The notes: generated by a model from the letters alone, not told the origin. 33,631 bases of DNA from Bacillota bacterium (GCA_022706785.1 JAKJBW010000022.1:1-33631), one strand, 5' to 3'; counted from the first letter of the stretch, positions 17,564 through 25,956 are shown. Program-made: numbers and translations.

Positions 17564-19771
17564 GTGTCTCAAAAATATAAAAAAATGGTCTTGCCGGTTG
17601 GCATTATTTTCCTGATACTGTTAGCTGCCGGTATTTATGCCAGAATAAATAACAAGCCATCTCCGCTCCCACAGCACAATGAGCCAATTGCGCAAAAGCA
17701 AAGCGCTGTCGATCCTCCCGCCCAAATAAACAAAGCGCCTGACGCGGCGGCGCAAACGGCGCAAGCGGCAAAACTTCTCCTATGGCGTAAGGCGTACGAC
17801 TGCAATGGCATCAATGCCGTTGCATACGGAAACGGCGTTTATGCCGCGGCGGGCAATAACGGCGTGGTAAAAACCTCCCCTGACGGGGAAAACTGGTACC
17901 TTTCCGATTCCGGGCAGCAAGACTCCATCCGTGCTGTCGTTTGGGGCAGTGACAAATTTGTCGCAGTAGGAAAAAGCATCCTTGTGTCCGCTGACGGCAG
18001 AAAGTGGAACACGGCCGAAACGGGCAGTATCCAAACCGTTGACTTTGACGATGTTAAATGGAACGGCTCTGTGTTTGTGACGGCCGGCCCAGGCGGTATT
18101 GCCACCTCAGCCGACGGCATTACCTGGACAAGCCGCACATTCCCGGAGACGCCGACAGTCACAGCCAGAATCGCGACAAACGGCAGCAGGTTCGTGATCG
18201 CGTCCACTTACGGTACCGGAATTCTGATATCGGATGACGGAGTCGCCTGGAATAAAGTCCAGATAGAGGAAGGGTATGGCTCCTATCACAATCTTGCATA
18301 CAGCGGGAAGATATTTGCGGTATGGGCACGGTATGGGGTCGGCTCGGAATACGATAAAAACGCTGTTTTTATCTCTGCCGACGGCCAAAACTGGACGAAG
18401 CATTTTAATAATCTGTACTTTAGCGGCATCACCGCCGACGGCCAAAAATTTGTCGCAATCGGCGACGAGTTTCCTAACGTATACCGCTATACGTCGGAAA
18501 ACGGCGCCGACTGGGAAAAAACACAGCTTGCGTCCGCCACATTTCTGCACGATTCACTCGGCGACTTGTTTTGGCTGAACAACAGGTTTATCAAATCAAG
18601 GGCCTACGGCGAAATCTATACCTCTACCAACGCGCTGGACTGGAGGCTGACAAACAGTCATGCCGACAGCCCCTTTTCCGGTGTGGAAAACACCGGTTCA
18701 GGACTAACGCTGCCTGCCGATACGCTGGCACAGTACAGGCAGTCGGAAAATGTGGTGAACAACGGCCAGGTTTATGTGAACGTGGGCGGCGGCGGTTACC
18801 CCGGCTCCATGGAATCGGGGATGGAAGGCTACCATTACAGCATTGTCTACACCTCGCCCGACGGCGAAAACTGGACGCAGCAAACCTACCAAAATAATTC
18901 AGTCCTATACAAAGCAGCATGGGGAAACGGCAAATTTGTGGCGGTAGGAAGCAACGGAGTGATCCTTACCTCACCCGACGGTATTACACCATGGACCCAA
19001 ATCCGCAGCAAAAAAGGATATAATCTGTCCGATATCATATGGGACGGCACGCGGTTTGTCACAGCCGGAGCAGAGGTTCTTTATTCACAAGACGGTGTGA
19101 ATTGGACGGATGCCAATGTCAGCGGCGTCGCCCGGCTGTTATGGAACGACGAGGAATATATCGCACTCGGGTATTATTCGATTTACACGGCAGTCCGCCC
19201 CAAAGTATTTTCCGATATGGAAAACCACTGGGCGAAAACCTATGTGGATACAATGGCTGCAAGGGGTATCATTAAAGGCGTGGCCCAAAACAGCTTTGCG
19301 CCTGAGCGGGATATCACAAGGGCGGAGTTCGCCGCTCTGATTGTCCGGGCGCTGGATTTGAAGGCCAGCGGAAGCGAAAACCCTTTTGCGGATATAAAGA
19401 CGACCGACTGGTTTTACCAAAGCGTCTGCGCGGCCGCTGAAAACGGCATTATCACAGGTTACGGCGATGGGATCATCAAACCCGATACCCCTATCACAAG
19501 GCAGGAGGCAATGACCATGATCGCAAGGGCAATGAAGCTGCTCGTTATAGATACCGCCCTTTCAGAAGCGGAAACATCAGATATCATTTCCGCCTTCAGC
19601 GACAACGGCGCTGTCGCCGGATGGGCGGTGCAATCCGTTGCAGCGTGCATAAAAAACGGCGTTGTTCAGGGGAGCGAAGACAAACTGATGCCCTATGGCA
19701 ATATCAGCAGGGCTGAAACCGCAACAATAATCTGGAGAGTAATAGAAAAAAATAGCGGAATAATAGAATAG
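17564..19771 (+). CDS. Membrane-anchored beta-propeller protein with three SLH repeats
   Basis: A 735-residue surface protein. A single N-terminal hydrophobic segment (about 6-25, VLPVGIIFLILLAAGIYARI) serves as a signal anchor. From about 70 to 545 there are repeats built on GDNFVAVG-like strands and Asp-box-like turns, such as TSPDGENWYLSDSG, TSADGITW, SADGQNW and YSQDGVNW. These are typical of six- to eight-bladed sialidase-type (BNR-like) propellers. Three SLH repeats follow (about 548-734), beginning FSDMENHWAKTYVDTMAARG. No catalytic residues of sialidase are evident, so binding is more likely than hydrolysis. GTG start with GGAGGTGAG 4 nt upstream. It is followed after 12 nt by the next SLH gene, so the two form an operon. 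Confidence 0.88.
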   Translation: MSQKYKKMVLPVGIIFLILLAAGIYARINNKPSPLPQHNEPIAQKQSAVDPPAQINKAPDAAAQTAQAAKLLLWRKAYDCNGINAVAYGNGVYAAAGNNGVVKTSPDGENWYLSDSGQQDSIRAVVWGSDKFVAVGKSILVSADGRKWNTAETGSIQTVDFDDVKWNGSVFVTAGPGGIATSADGITWTSRTFPETPTVTARIATNGSRFVIASTYGTGILISDDGVAWNKVQIEEGYGSYHNLAYSGKIFAVWARYGVGSEYDKNAVFISADGQNWTKHFNNLYFSGITADGQKFVAIGDEFPNVYRYTSENGADWEKTQLASATFLHDSLGDLFWLNNRFIKSRAYGEIYTSTNALDWRLTNSHADSPFSGVENTGSGLTLPADTLAQYRQSENVVNNGQVYVNVGGGGYPGSMESGMEGYHYSIVYTSPDGENWTQQTYQNNSVLYKAAWGNGKFVAVGSNGVILTSPDGITPWTQIRSKKGYNLSDIIWDGTRFVTAGAEVLYSQDGVNWTDANVSGVARLLWNDEEYIALGYYSIYTAVRPKVFSDMENHWAKTYVDTMAARGIIKGVAQNSFAPERDITRAEFAALIVRALDLKASGSENPFADIKTTDWFYQSVCAAAENGIITGYGDGIIKPDTPITRQEAMTMIARAMKLLVIDTALSEAETSDIISAFSDNGAVAGWAVQSVAACIKNGVVQGSEDKLMPYGNISRAETATIIWRVIEKNSGIIE

Positions 19772-19783
19772 AGGTGACATTGA

Positions 19784-20929
19784 TTGAAAAAAATATTGCT
19801 TTTAAGTATGGTTTCTGTTGTGCTTTCTTTTAATACGCTGAACGCAGCGGCGGCAGATAATTGGCACGGTAATTGGGCGGAGCCTTATTATAATGCTATC
19901 ATTAAATATGACTGGGCTAACATTTTTGAAAATACCAGCCCTGACGACACGCTCAAAAAGGCCGATTTTCTGGTTACGCTGCAAAAAGCGGCAGGATGCG
20001 TCCCCGGAAGTGAAATCGCGAATTTTCAAAAAGAAGTCCGGGAATACCCGGTCGTGTTTGAAGAAGACATATTCAGGGATTTGGATAATCATTGGATCAA
20101 AACAGAAGGCTGGCTTGATGCCGCCATAAATTGGGGTATCATCAAGACAAGAGATTACGGAGGAAAAAACTACGAAACCTTAAATTACCCCGATAACAAT
20201 TTCATCCCGGATGAGCCTGTAACCCGGAAAGAATGCTTTGTCTGGATACTCCGAGCGCTGGGCATGACCGGAGCAACAAGCAGCTCTTATATGCCGTCTG
20301 GAACCCTGCTGCCGTACAGCGATTGCAGCGATGCAAGCGGGCCGCTTATCAATCATTTTTATGTGTCGGACCAACTGGGGCAGATTGAAGGCTATCCCGA
20401 TGGTACCCTAAAATATAATAATATTGCGACAAATGCCGAAATGGCAGCCCTACTTGACCGTATGCTCAGGGTTATGCATAAAGGGGAAGACGCAGCCGTC
20501 AAGGTCTGTCTGAAGGGCGCCGGGCAAGCGGATACGGGGTACAGGGAGCTTGCGTTAAACAGGCCTGCCCTTATTGACAACGGATTTGTTTATGCTCCGG
20601 TAAGAAACATCTATGAAACTGCATATAATGATATTTACAGCCATGGCAGGCTGCAGTTCCGGTGGCAAAGCGAGCACATTGAAGCGTTGGGCTTCCAATA
20701 TGGGAACGGAAAAGGTATGAGCTGTCGGATGGGCGTAGCCCGTTACGGACTTGAGGGGCATATGGGCGTCTATGATGAAATGTTTTTAGACGCGCCCTGG
20801 AAGCTGGTAAACGGGGAAGCTATGCTTCCAATAAGCATTCAGGCAGGAAGCGAGCCGCTTTATAAATTAAAAACGGATTCGTGGGATGCAAGCGCTAAAA
20901 AGTTATACCTTTCAATCTCCGCCCCATAA
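19784..20929 (+). CDS. SLH-domain protein with a C-terminal stalk-like domain
   Basis: A 381-residue exported protein. The signal peptide is 1-23 (ends LNAAAA). SLH-like repeats fill about 25-230; they are divergent but carry FRDLDNHWIK, NYPDNNFIPDEPVTRKE and GYPDGTLKYNNIATNAEMAA. The tail (about 255-381) has NRPALIDNGFVYAPVRNIYE and ends WDASAKKLYLSISAP, which resembles the copper-amine-oxidase-N-type stalk domain common in Clostridia. TTG start with GAGGTG 7 nt upstream. It lies 12 nt after the propeller gene and is probably cotranscribed. The first SLH repeat is at the N-terminus, the opposite order to the other two SLH proteins. Confidence 0.82.
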   Translation: MKKILLLSMVSVVLSFNTLNAAAADNWHGNWAEPYYNAIIKYDWANIFENTSPDDTLKKADFLVTLQKAAGCVPGSEIANFQKEVREYPVVFEEDIFRDLDNHWIKTEGWLDAAINWGIIKTRDYGGKNYETLNYPDNNFIPDEPVTRKECFVWILRALGMTGATSSSYMPSGTLLPYSDCSDASGPLINHFYVSDQLGQIEGYPDGTLKYNNIATNAEMAALLDRMLRVMHKGEDAAVKVCLKGAGQADTGYRELALNRPALIDNGFVYAPVRNIYETAYNDIYSHGRLQFRWQSEHIEALGFQYGNGKGMSCRMGVARYGLEGHMGVYDEMFLDAPWKLVNGEAMLPISIQAGSEPLYKLKTDSWDASAKKLYLSISAP

Positions 20930-20935
20930 GGTATT

Positions 20936-20970
20936 GGGCCGGACAGCCTGAATAATGTCCTGCCCGGCCC
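20936..20970. terminator. Hairpin between convergent genes
   Basis: GGGCCGG (20936-20942) pairs with CCGGCCC (20964-20970), with a nested GGACA/TGTCC option. There is no strong U-run. It lies 6 nt after the SLH gene stop and 15 nt before the end of the convergent GyrI-like gene, so it may serve both. Confidence 0.55.
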
Positions 20971-20984
20971 GCGGAACCGTTTTA

Positions 20985-21659
20985 TCATACGCCCTTCACC
21001 GCTTTTCCGACAGGTATGCGGATCACGGTTTTCATTTTTGAAATATCGCCTTTGCGTGGGTCGGACAAATAAATTTCATGATGGCGCCGGCAATCCCCGA
21101 TATCGTTGTACAAACCGTTATCTATGATAAACCGCTCCATTTTCTCCACCGTGGCGGGCTCGTCATCAAACGGGCCGATGTGCATACACTGAACGCACAA
21201 GCCTTCATCAAACAGTTCCAGCCTCGCCCGGCTTGTATCCAGCTTCTTTTTTGCTTCGACCTCCCGCCTTGCCCATTCAAACACCTCCGGCGTCACAAAT
21301 TCAGGCTGCCGGATCATCGACACAAAACAAAATTGGTCTTTCCTGGCGTAGTCAACACCCTTTTTGCCGTCCGCCATCCACCACAGCCCTTCCAGCGGCG
21401 GAACCGCGTACTCAAAATATCCGTCCGGGACATGAGCGCCCATTTTGCTCATCTTGACGGTATAAGACAAAGCGTACAGCAACCCGACCGCAGCGCTGTA
21501 TTCGCCATCCTCCGCATTGGGATCGCCTTTGCCGTCCACCATAATAAACGTCATGGGCACAACCATGATTTCATGCGGTACCGCTTTGGGCATATACAAA
21601 TCTTTATACATCTTTTTGTAGTCAAACTTTTCCGGCACTGTTTTTTCACCCGCTTTCAT
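20985..21659 (-). CDS. GyrI-like small-molecule-binding domain protein
   Basis: A 224-residue cytoplasmic protein of the GyrI-like (BmrR ligand-binding fold) family, close to the group that has a FDYKK...YKDLY start and IMVDGKGDPN. The rest contains LEGLWWMADG, the FCFVSMIRQPEFVT core and the C-terminal HEIYLSDPRK typical of these single-domain proteins. Members bind small hydrophobic or cationic molecules; some hydrolyse cyclopropanoid toxins. No DNA-binding domain is fused. The only good ATG is at 21659, but there is no purine-rich ribosome binding site because a palindromic element begins 6 nt upstream. Confidence 0.85.
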   Translation of the reverse strand: MKAGEKTVPEKFDYKKMYKDLYMPKAVPHEIMVVPMTFIMVDGKGDPNAEDGEYSAAVGLLYALSYTVKMSKMGAHVPDGYFEYAVPPLEGLWWMADGKKGVDYARKDQFCFVSMIRQPEFVTPEVFEWARREVEAKKKLDTSRARLELFDEGLCVQCMHIGPFDDEPATVEKMERFIIDNGLYNDIGDCRRHHEIYLSDPRKGDISKMKTVIRIPVGKAVKGV

Positions 21660-21665
21660 TTTGGT

Positions 21666-21829
21666 TAGGGTGTGTCTTCAACTAGACAGAGTGCATAAAA
21701 ATGAGATGTTTTTTCGTCAGACGCGGCGGAAGGAAGCGCGAATACTTTGTGTATTTAAGCTTCCGATAACAAGGTATGACGGAAAAACAGCCATTTTTAG
21801 GTGTTTTGACTATTTGAAGACGCACCCTA
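21666..21829. mobile_element. MITE-like palindromic element, copy A (164 bp)
   Basis: Ends in 16-bp inverted repeats (TAGGGTGTGTCTTCAA at 21666-21681 and its complement at 21814-21829, one mismatch), flanked by or ending in TA. Nearly the whole element folds back on itself. The centre contains GGAAGC...GCTTCC around GCGCGAATACTTTGTGTATT. No ORF inside. Its core (about 21710-21787) resembles the core of the second element at 24143-24305. It abuts the 5' end of the GyrI-like gene. Confidence 0.8.
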
Positions 21830-21880
21830 GACAAATGGTCTCAGGTCTGTTGACAGCAAGCCGGCACTGCTGTGCAATGC

Positions 21881-23038
21881 CTATTGCAGAGGCGTGTATC
21901 CTGTTTTTTCAACGATGTACTGCCCTTGCCCGGATAATATCCAGTCGATCAGCTTCTGTACGTTCTCATTTTTGGTCCCAGCCGTTACGGCATAAAATTC
22001 AGCGGAATACGGATAGGTTTTGTTTGCCACATTTTCCCTTGCAGGCGCAACACCGCCTATGGATAACAGTTTTATTTTATTATCCTTCACCATCTCGCTT
22101 GCAAAATACAAAAATGAGTATCCGACAGCGTTATCATAATTTTTGTAGGCAGATACCTGTTTTATGATACCGCCCATGCCTGCCACCACATCCTCCTTTG
22201 GCGGTATCATCAGCGGCGTATCGCCCATGATCTTCTTTAGCATTGTTTGGCTGCCGGAGTTTTCCGGGCGCTGAAACGCCCGTATACCAGCATTTTTGCC
22301 GCCGAATTCCTGCCAATTATCGGCCTTGCCGGAATATATTTTCTGGATATCATCTGTGGAAAGATTATTCACAGGATTTTTGACGTTTACAAAAAAGACA
22401 AAAGCCTCCCGGCCAATCGGGGTCAATTTTAGCGCTACTCCCTTGTCCTGTGCTTTTTTTAATTGCTCCTTTGAAGGCGCGGCAACAAAAATAACATCCG
22501 TTTCACCGTTTATTAATTTGTCGTAAGCATAAATAGTATTGGAACAGGTAACAAACCAAGGATATTTATGATACTCCTCCTGTGAAAAGGTCGCTTGAAC
22601 AAAAGCTGAGTATAACGGATAAAGCGCTGTTGCCCCGTCAACTTTAGGGATGTAAGAAGCTAGCCTCAGGGTTGAAGGCTCATCAAGCGACACCGCTTTG
22701 GTATTATCCTTAAAAGGCGCATACTGTTCTAAGTTCACGCCTTGCTCATTCACCTTGTCAAAGCTGTTGTCATATGCTTTATAACTTTCAAAGCCCGCTA
22801 CGCTAAGCAGCACGACACCCAATATCGCCGTGACCGCGATAAGCCTGTTTTTAGGCTTTGACCATCCCCAAATCTGCGCAAGTATAAACAACAGAATCGT
22901 TACAACGCATATCGGGACAAGCACCTGATAAAACTCCCCCGCGCCGCCAAACGCAACCATAAAAAGCACAATAAAGCCGCCGAAAAATGCTGCGGCAACA
23001 CTAATCACGCTAAGCAGTATTTTAACCCATAATGTCAT
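21881..23038 (-). CDS. PstS-like substrate-binding protein tethered by three membrane helices
   Basis: A 385-residue protein. Three hydrophobic helices (about 5-27, 38-58, 66-84) are followed by a periplasmic-binding-protein-like domain (about 110-385) of the PstS type, with DGATALYPLYSAFVQ, GETDVIFVAAPSKEQ, RPENSGSQTMLKKIMG and a final GQYIVEKTGYTPL. The family binds phosphate or related oxyanions for ABC import, but ordinary PstS has one signal peptide or lipid anchor and sits beside pstC/A/B. Neither holds here, so a sensory or auxiliary role is possible. It follows the recombinase gene after 24 nt. A ribosome binding site (GAAGGGA) lies about 10 nt before the ATG. The stop overlaps a small TGCAAT/ATTGCA hairpin. 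Confidence 0.85.
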   Translation of the reverse strand: MTLWVKILLSVISVAAAFFGGFIVLFMVAFGGAGEFYQVLVPICVVTILLFILAQIWGWSKPKNRLIAVTAILGVVLLSVAGFESYKAYDNSFDKVNEQGVNLEQYAPFKDNTKAVSLDEPSTLRLASYIPKVDGATALYPLYSAFVQATFSQEEYHKYPWFVTCSNTIYAYDKLINGETDVIFVAAPSKEQLKKAQDKGVALKLTPIGREAFVFFVNVKNPVNNLSTDDIQKIYSGKADNWQEFGGKNAGIRAFQRPENSGSQTMLKKIMGDTPLMIPPKEDVVAGMGGIIKQVSAYKNYDNAVGYSFLYFASEMVKDNKIKLLSIGGVAPARENVANKTYPYSAEFYAVTAGTKNENVQKLIDWILSGQGQYIVEKTGYTPLQ

Positions 23039-23062
23039 ATCCGACCAATCCCTTCGTCTGTT

Positions 23063-24118
23063 TTAAATGGTTATGTCCGTCGAAAGGATCTCGAAGTTTC
23101 GCATGATTTCCTTTCGTGCCTTGGAGGCATACTGGGCGTAATATTTGTGGGTCACCTCTATATTGCGGTGCCCCATTAAATCGGCCACCATTTTGATATC
23201 CACGCCGTCCTCTAAAAGGCGGCACGCAAACGTACGGCGCAGCGCGTGGGGGCGTGTTTTGTCCTTGTGCATCACGCCCGCGGTATAGCAGTAACGTTTT
23301 AAATTGCGCTCCACAGCGCCTATAGTAAGGCGCTTGCCTGTACGGCTGACAAACAACGCGTTTTTGTCGGCCGCGTTTATTTTTTTGCGCTGCTCAAGGT
23401 AGGCCAAAAGCTCCTGCTCCACCTGCACAGGCATAAAAATTTCCTGCTGCTCGCCGCCCTTGCGCGTTACGATAAAGGATGAGGTGTCGAAACACAAATC
23501 ATAAATGTTAAGGTTAACAAGCTCGCTCACGCGCACGCCGGTGCCCAGATACGCTATAAATATAGCGATATCCCGCTGCTTGCGGTTCAGATACTCGGCA
23601 AGGTCGCGCCCGGCGTAATACCGCTCGCCGTTGAAAATCACATCCAATATACGCACGGTCTCCTGCGCGGTGAGCGGCTTTTTGATCTTCTGGCTGATAT
23701 TTGCAAAGGTGACCTTCTCGGTCACGTTTTTTTCTATTTTATCGGTTTTGTAAAGATAAGAATACAGCGAGCGTATGGCGGACAGCTTGCGGTTGATGCC
23801 GTAATTGGAGTTGCGCACCGTGCGCCGCATTGGTTCGCCCGATATGGTCTGCGTAACGATTTCGTATTCACGCAGGTAAGCCTTGAAATTGATCAGATCA
23901 TCCACCGTCACGCCATCCAGATGTCCGGGCGTGAAGTCCTCAAGCTTTTCCATATCGGGATAGCGGTATTTCTGCAAAAATACCAGATAGGTCGTGATAT
24001 CTATGCTGTAGGCCAGCTGCGTGTTGACGCTTTCGCCGTCATAATAGCTTTGGATAAAGGTAAATACAAAATCGGGCAGATTGGAAAGACGTTCTTTTAA
24101 GTAAGACAGCTGCGACAC
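23063..24118 (-). CDS. XerC/XerD-like tyrosine recombinase
   Basis: A 351-residue site-specific recombinase. The N-terminal SAM-like core-binding domain (about 10-140) precedes the catalytic domain (about 165-340). Catalytic residues are visible: Arg in GTGVRVSELVNL, Lys in VTRKGGEQQE, His-x-x-Arg in PHALRRTFACRLLEDG, and the final His/Tyr in MGHRNIEVTHKYYAQYA. The length is slightly above XerC/D (about 300) because of an insert near 95-115. GTG start with AGGAGGTG about 9 nt upstream. It is probably a chromosomal dimer-resolution-type or stand-alone recombinase rather than the integrase of the nearby island. A palindromic element lies immediately upstream, leaving its ribosome binding site intact. 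Confidence 0.9.
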   Translation of the reverse strand: MSQLSYLKERLSNLPDFVFTFIQSYYDGESVNTQLAYSIDITTYLVFLQKYRYPDMEKLEDFTPGHLDGVTVDDLINFKAYLREYEIVTQTISGEPMRRTVRNSNYGINRKLSAIRSLYSYLYKTDKIEKNVTEKVTFANISQKIKKPLTAQETVRILDVIFNGERYYAGRDLAEYLNRKQRDIAIFIAYLGTGVRVSELVNLNIYDLCFDTSSFIVTRKGGEQQEIFMPVQVEQELLAYLEQRKKINAADKNALFVSRTGKRLTIGAVERNLKRYCYTAGVMHKDKTRPHALRRTFACRLLEDGVDIKMVADLMGHRNIEVTHKYYAQYASKARKEIMRNFEILSTDITI

Positions 24119-24142
24119 CCCAGGGACACCTCCTCTATACTA

Positions 24143-24305
24143 AGAACCTGTATTCATAGTTCGAAACACCGCCTTTGCGGGTCTTTTCCGCCTCTGCATC
24201 GTTGTCAAAGGCTTAAATATCGACGGATATTCGCGCCTTTTCCGCCTTGCATAGACGGAAAATTCCTCGCAAATCCAGCATCTCTTACTTATGAATACAG
24301 GTTCT
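24143..24305. mobile_element. MITE-like palindromic element, copy B (163 bp)
   Basis: Perfect 16-bp terminal inverted repeats: AGAACCTGTATTCATA at 24143-24158 and its complement at 24290-24305. The inside is an imperfect palindrome with no gene. Read on the minus strand, its core (about 24184-24263) has GGCGGAAAAGGCGCGAATAT then TATTTAAGC and GGCGGAAAA, in the same order as the other element. It sits between the terminator of the fumarase-like operon and the XerC/D-like gene. Confidence 0.82.
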
Positions 24306-24322
24306 AATATTCTATACAGGGC

Positions 24323-24344
24323 AAAAAAGGCTGAATATTCAGCC
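24323..24344 (-). terminator. Rho-independent terminator of the HisD/HisB-like operon
   Basis: On the minus strand, GGCTGAATATTCAGCC (24329-24344) is directly followed by TTTTTT (24323-24328). It begins right after the TAG of the fumarase-beta-like gene, so the operon ends here and the recombinase is transcribed separately. Confidence 0.88.
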
Positions 24345-24893
24345 CTAAATCTTCCGGTATTCGGCTTTCCCATCGACATAAGCGTTGCCCCCGTTTGAGT
24401 CAATCACCACAACGGCAGGCAGGTCGCGTACCGTAAGGCGCACAATCGCCTCTGCGCCAAGGTCTGCGTAAGCGACAGGCTCTGCGGCCGTCACGCATTG
24501 CGCGATCAAAGCGCCGGCTCCGCCCACCGCCGCAAAATACACCGCCGTATGCGCCTTCATAGCCTGCACAACAGCGTCGCTCCTCTCGCCCTTGCCAAGC
24601 ATGCCCGAAAGGCCGAGCTCGATCAAGCGGGGCGTGTAGATGTCAACACGGCCGCTGGTTGTGGGACCGCACGATCCGATAACGTCGCCGGGCTTGGCCG
24701 GAGCAGGGCCCGCATAATAGATGATCTGGTCCTTTATGTCAAACGGCAGTTCTTCACCACGCGCCAACGCCTCGGTTATCCGCCTGTGCGCGGCGTCGCG
24801 GGCGGTGTAGAGATAGCCTGATATCAGCACCCGGTCGCCTGCAGTAAGCATTTTTACAATATCCTTGGTAAGCGGTGTGGAAATCTTTATCAT
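24345..24893 (-). CDS. Fumarate hydratase / L-tartrate dehydratase beta-subunit-like protein (Fe-S hydro-lyase, C-terminal domain)
   Basis: A 182-residue swivelling-domain subunit of class I fumarase or tartrate dehydratase. It shows AGDRVLISGYLYTARDAAHR, IIYYAGPAP, GSCGPTTSGRVD and DLPAVVVIDSNGGNAY, all typical of the beta subunit. In the family this subunit works with an alpha subunit carrying the 4Fe-4S cluster, reversibly adding water to fumarate or similar diacids. Here no alpha-subunit gene is adjacent or elsewhere in the window. The ATG at 24893 has AGAGGAA 6 nt upstream. It is the last gene of the operon HisD-like / HisB-like / HAD, which suggests a specialised hydratase step; that is inference. 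Confidence 0.9.
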   Translation of the reverse strand: MIKISTPLTKDIVKMLTAGDRVLISGYLYTARDAAHRRITEALARGEELPFDIKDQIIYYAGPAPAKPGDVIGSCGPTTSGRVDIYTPRLIELGLSGMLGKGERSDAVVQAMKAHTAVYFAAVGGAGALIAQCVTAAEPVAYADLGAEAIVRLTVRDLPAVVVIDSNGGNAYVDGKAEYRKI

Positions 24894-24945
24894 TTTTGTT
24901 CCTCTTTAATCGTTGATCATGGTTTAAGCCGCCGGGGCAGCACGT

Positions 24946-25956
24946 TTATTCACTGGTCATCATATCCCGGACAGAATCTAAAATATACTGTGCGCCAACG
25001 CCTTCAAAATACCCGCGCGCCGCCTGGCCCGCCACGCCCGTGAGCACTGCGCAGAAATCCGCGCCCATCGCCTGTGCGGCATAAATGTCGGCCCCGGCGT
25101 CGCCCACCACCAAGACTTCCGCTATGGCGGATTTGTCGTAATCGCCGTCAATCAGCTTTTCGGGCGGATAGTCAAGCCCGTAGAGCCCCTGCAAAAACAT
25201 GTAGGGGTGCGGCTTGGTCAGGCGCACGTTCCGGCCCGCCGCCGCCAGACGCTCCTCTGCATTTATCACTTCATCATAGCAGATACGGCGCTGCGGCGCG
25301 AAAAACGCATCCACATGCCAGAGCCTGAGGGGATGAAGCGTTTCAAACGCCAGCCTGCCTGTGCCGTAGCCCAATTGCTTGCCGGCTTCGCAAAGTGAGG
25401 AGAGCAGGTCATAGAGCTCCGGCAGGGGAATAATGGGCATCTCGTTTTGGATCAGTCCGTCAAACTCGTCTGTACCTATGTAGTACAGCTGAAACAGCTT
25501 CTGCTGCTGCGTCCACATCTCGCCCAGCCGCTCGCTCCATTTGGGCGGCCTGCCCAGCGCCTTTGCGGCCAGGCCTGCCAGTCTGTCATATTCGGAAAGA
25601 ATGTCGTCGCCCAACCCTTGCGCATAGCGGTAAACCGCCTCATAATCGCTGGTATTGCCTAAAATCAGTGAAATGCATATCACCACATAGGCAAGGTCCC
25701 AGTTGCTGTTTACGCCCTTTTCCTTGAGAAGGGCAATAGTCTTGCCGTTTGCAAACACTGCTTTGCGTACGTTTTCAAGATTTGCCACCGCCGCCGCCCT
25801 GTTAAAATCTTCGCTGCCAAGGCAGTGCGATGAACGCAGCATCTCGTGTACGGTGAGAGCCGCGCAGTTCCAATAACCCTGCTCACTGGTGATCACACCG
25901 TCCATATCGAAAAGGATCACCTTGTATTTATCCAAAAATGGTTGCAAGTTTGCCAT
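24946..25956 (-). CDS. HAD-superfamily hydrolase with a large cap domain
   Basis: A 336-residue cytoplasmic phosphatase-like protein. Motif I is VILFDMDGVITS (nucleophile Asp about 16, second Asp about 18). A helical cap fills about 25-190. Motif II is GYGTGR, motif III lies in LTKPHPYMF, and motif IV is VVGDAGADIYAAQAMG. It should transfer phosphate from a small phosphorylated metabolite. GGAGG lies about 14 nt before the ATG and AAAGGGG is nearer. It follows the HisB-like gene by 20 nt and could be the phosphatase of this pathway; histidinol-phosphatase activity is possible, but the cap is unusually large for that and the sequence does not prove it. Confidence 0.88.
   Translation of the reverse strand: MANLQPFLDKYKVILFDMDGVITSEQGYWNCAALTVHEMLRSSHCLGSEDFNRAAAVANLENVRKAVFANGKTIALLKEKGVNSNWDLAYVVICISLILGNTSDYEAVYRYAQGLGDDILSEYDRLAGLAAKALGRPPKWSERLGEMWTQQQKLFQLYYIGTDEFDGLIQNEMPIIPLPELYDLLSSLCEAGKQLGYGTGRLAFETLHPLRLWHVDAFFAPQRRICYDEVINAEERLAAAGRNVRLTKPHPYMFLQGLYGLDYPPEKLIDGDYDKSAIAEVLVVGDAGADIYAAQAMGADFCAVLTGVAGQAARGYFEGVGAQYILDSVRDMMTSE

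Noticed and set aside
23063..24118. Recombinase as the integrase of the AT-rich island
   Set aside because: It lies 4.5 kb outside the composition boundary, matches chromosomal GC content and is XerC/D-like; the island has its own integrase at 32594.
24140..24403. An 87-codon minus-strand frame
   Set aside because: It runs through a palindromic element and into the end of the fumarase-beta-like gene; it is not a real gene.
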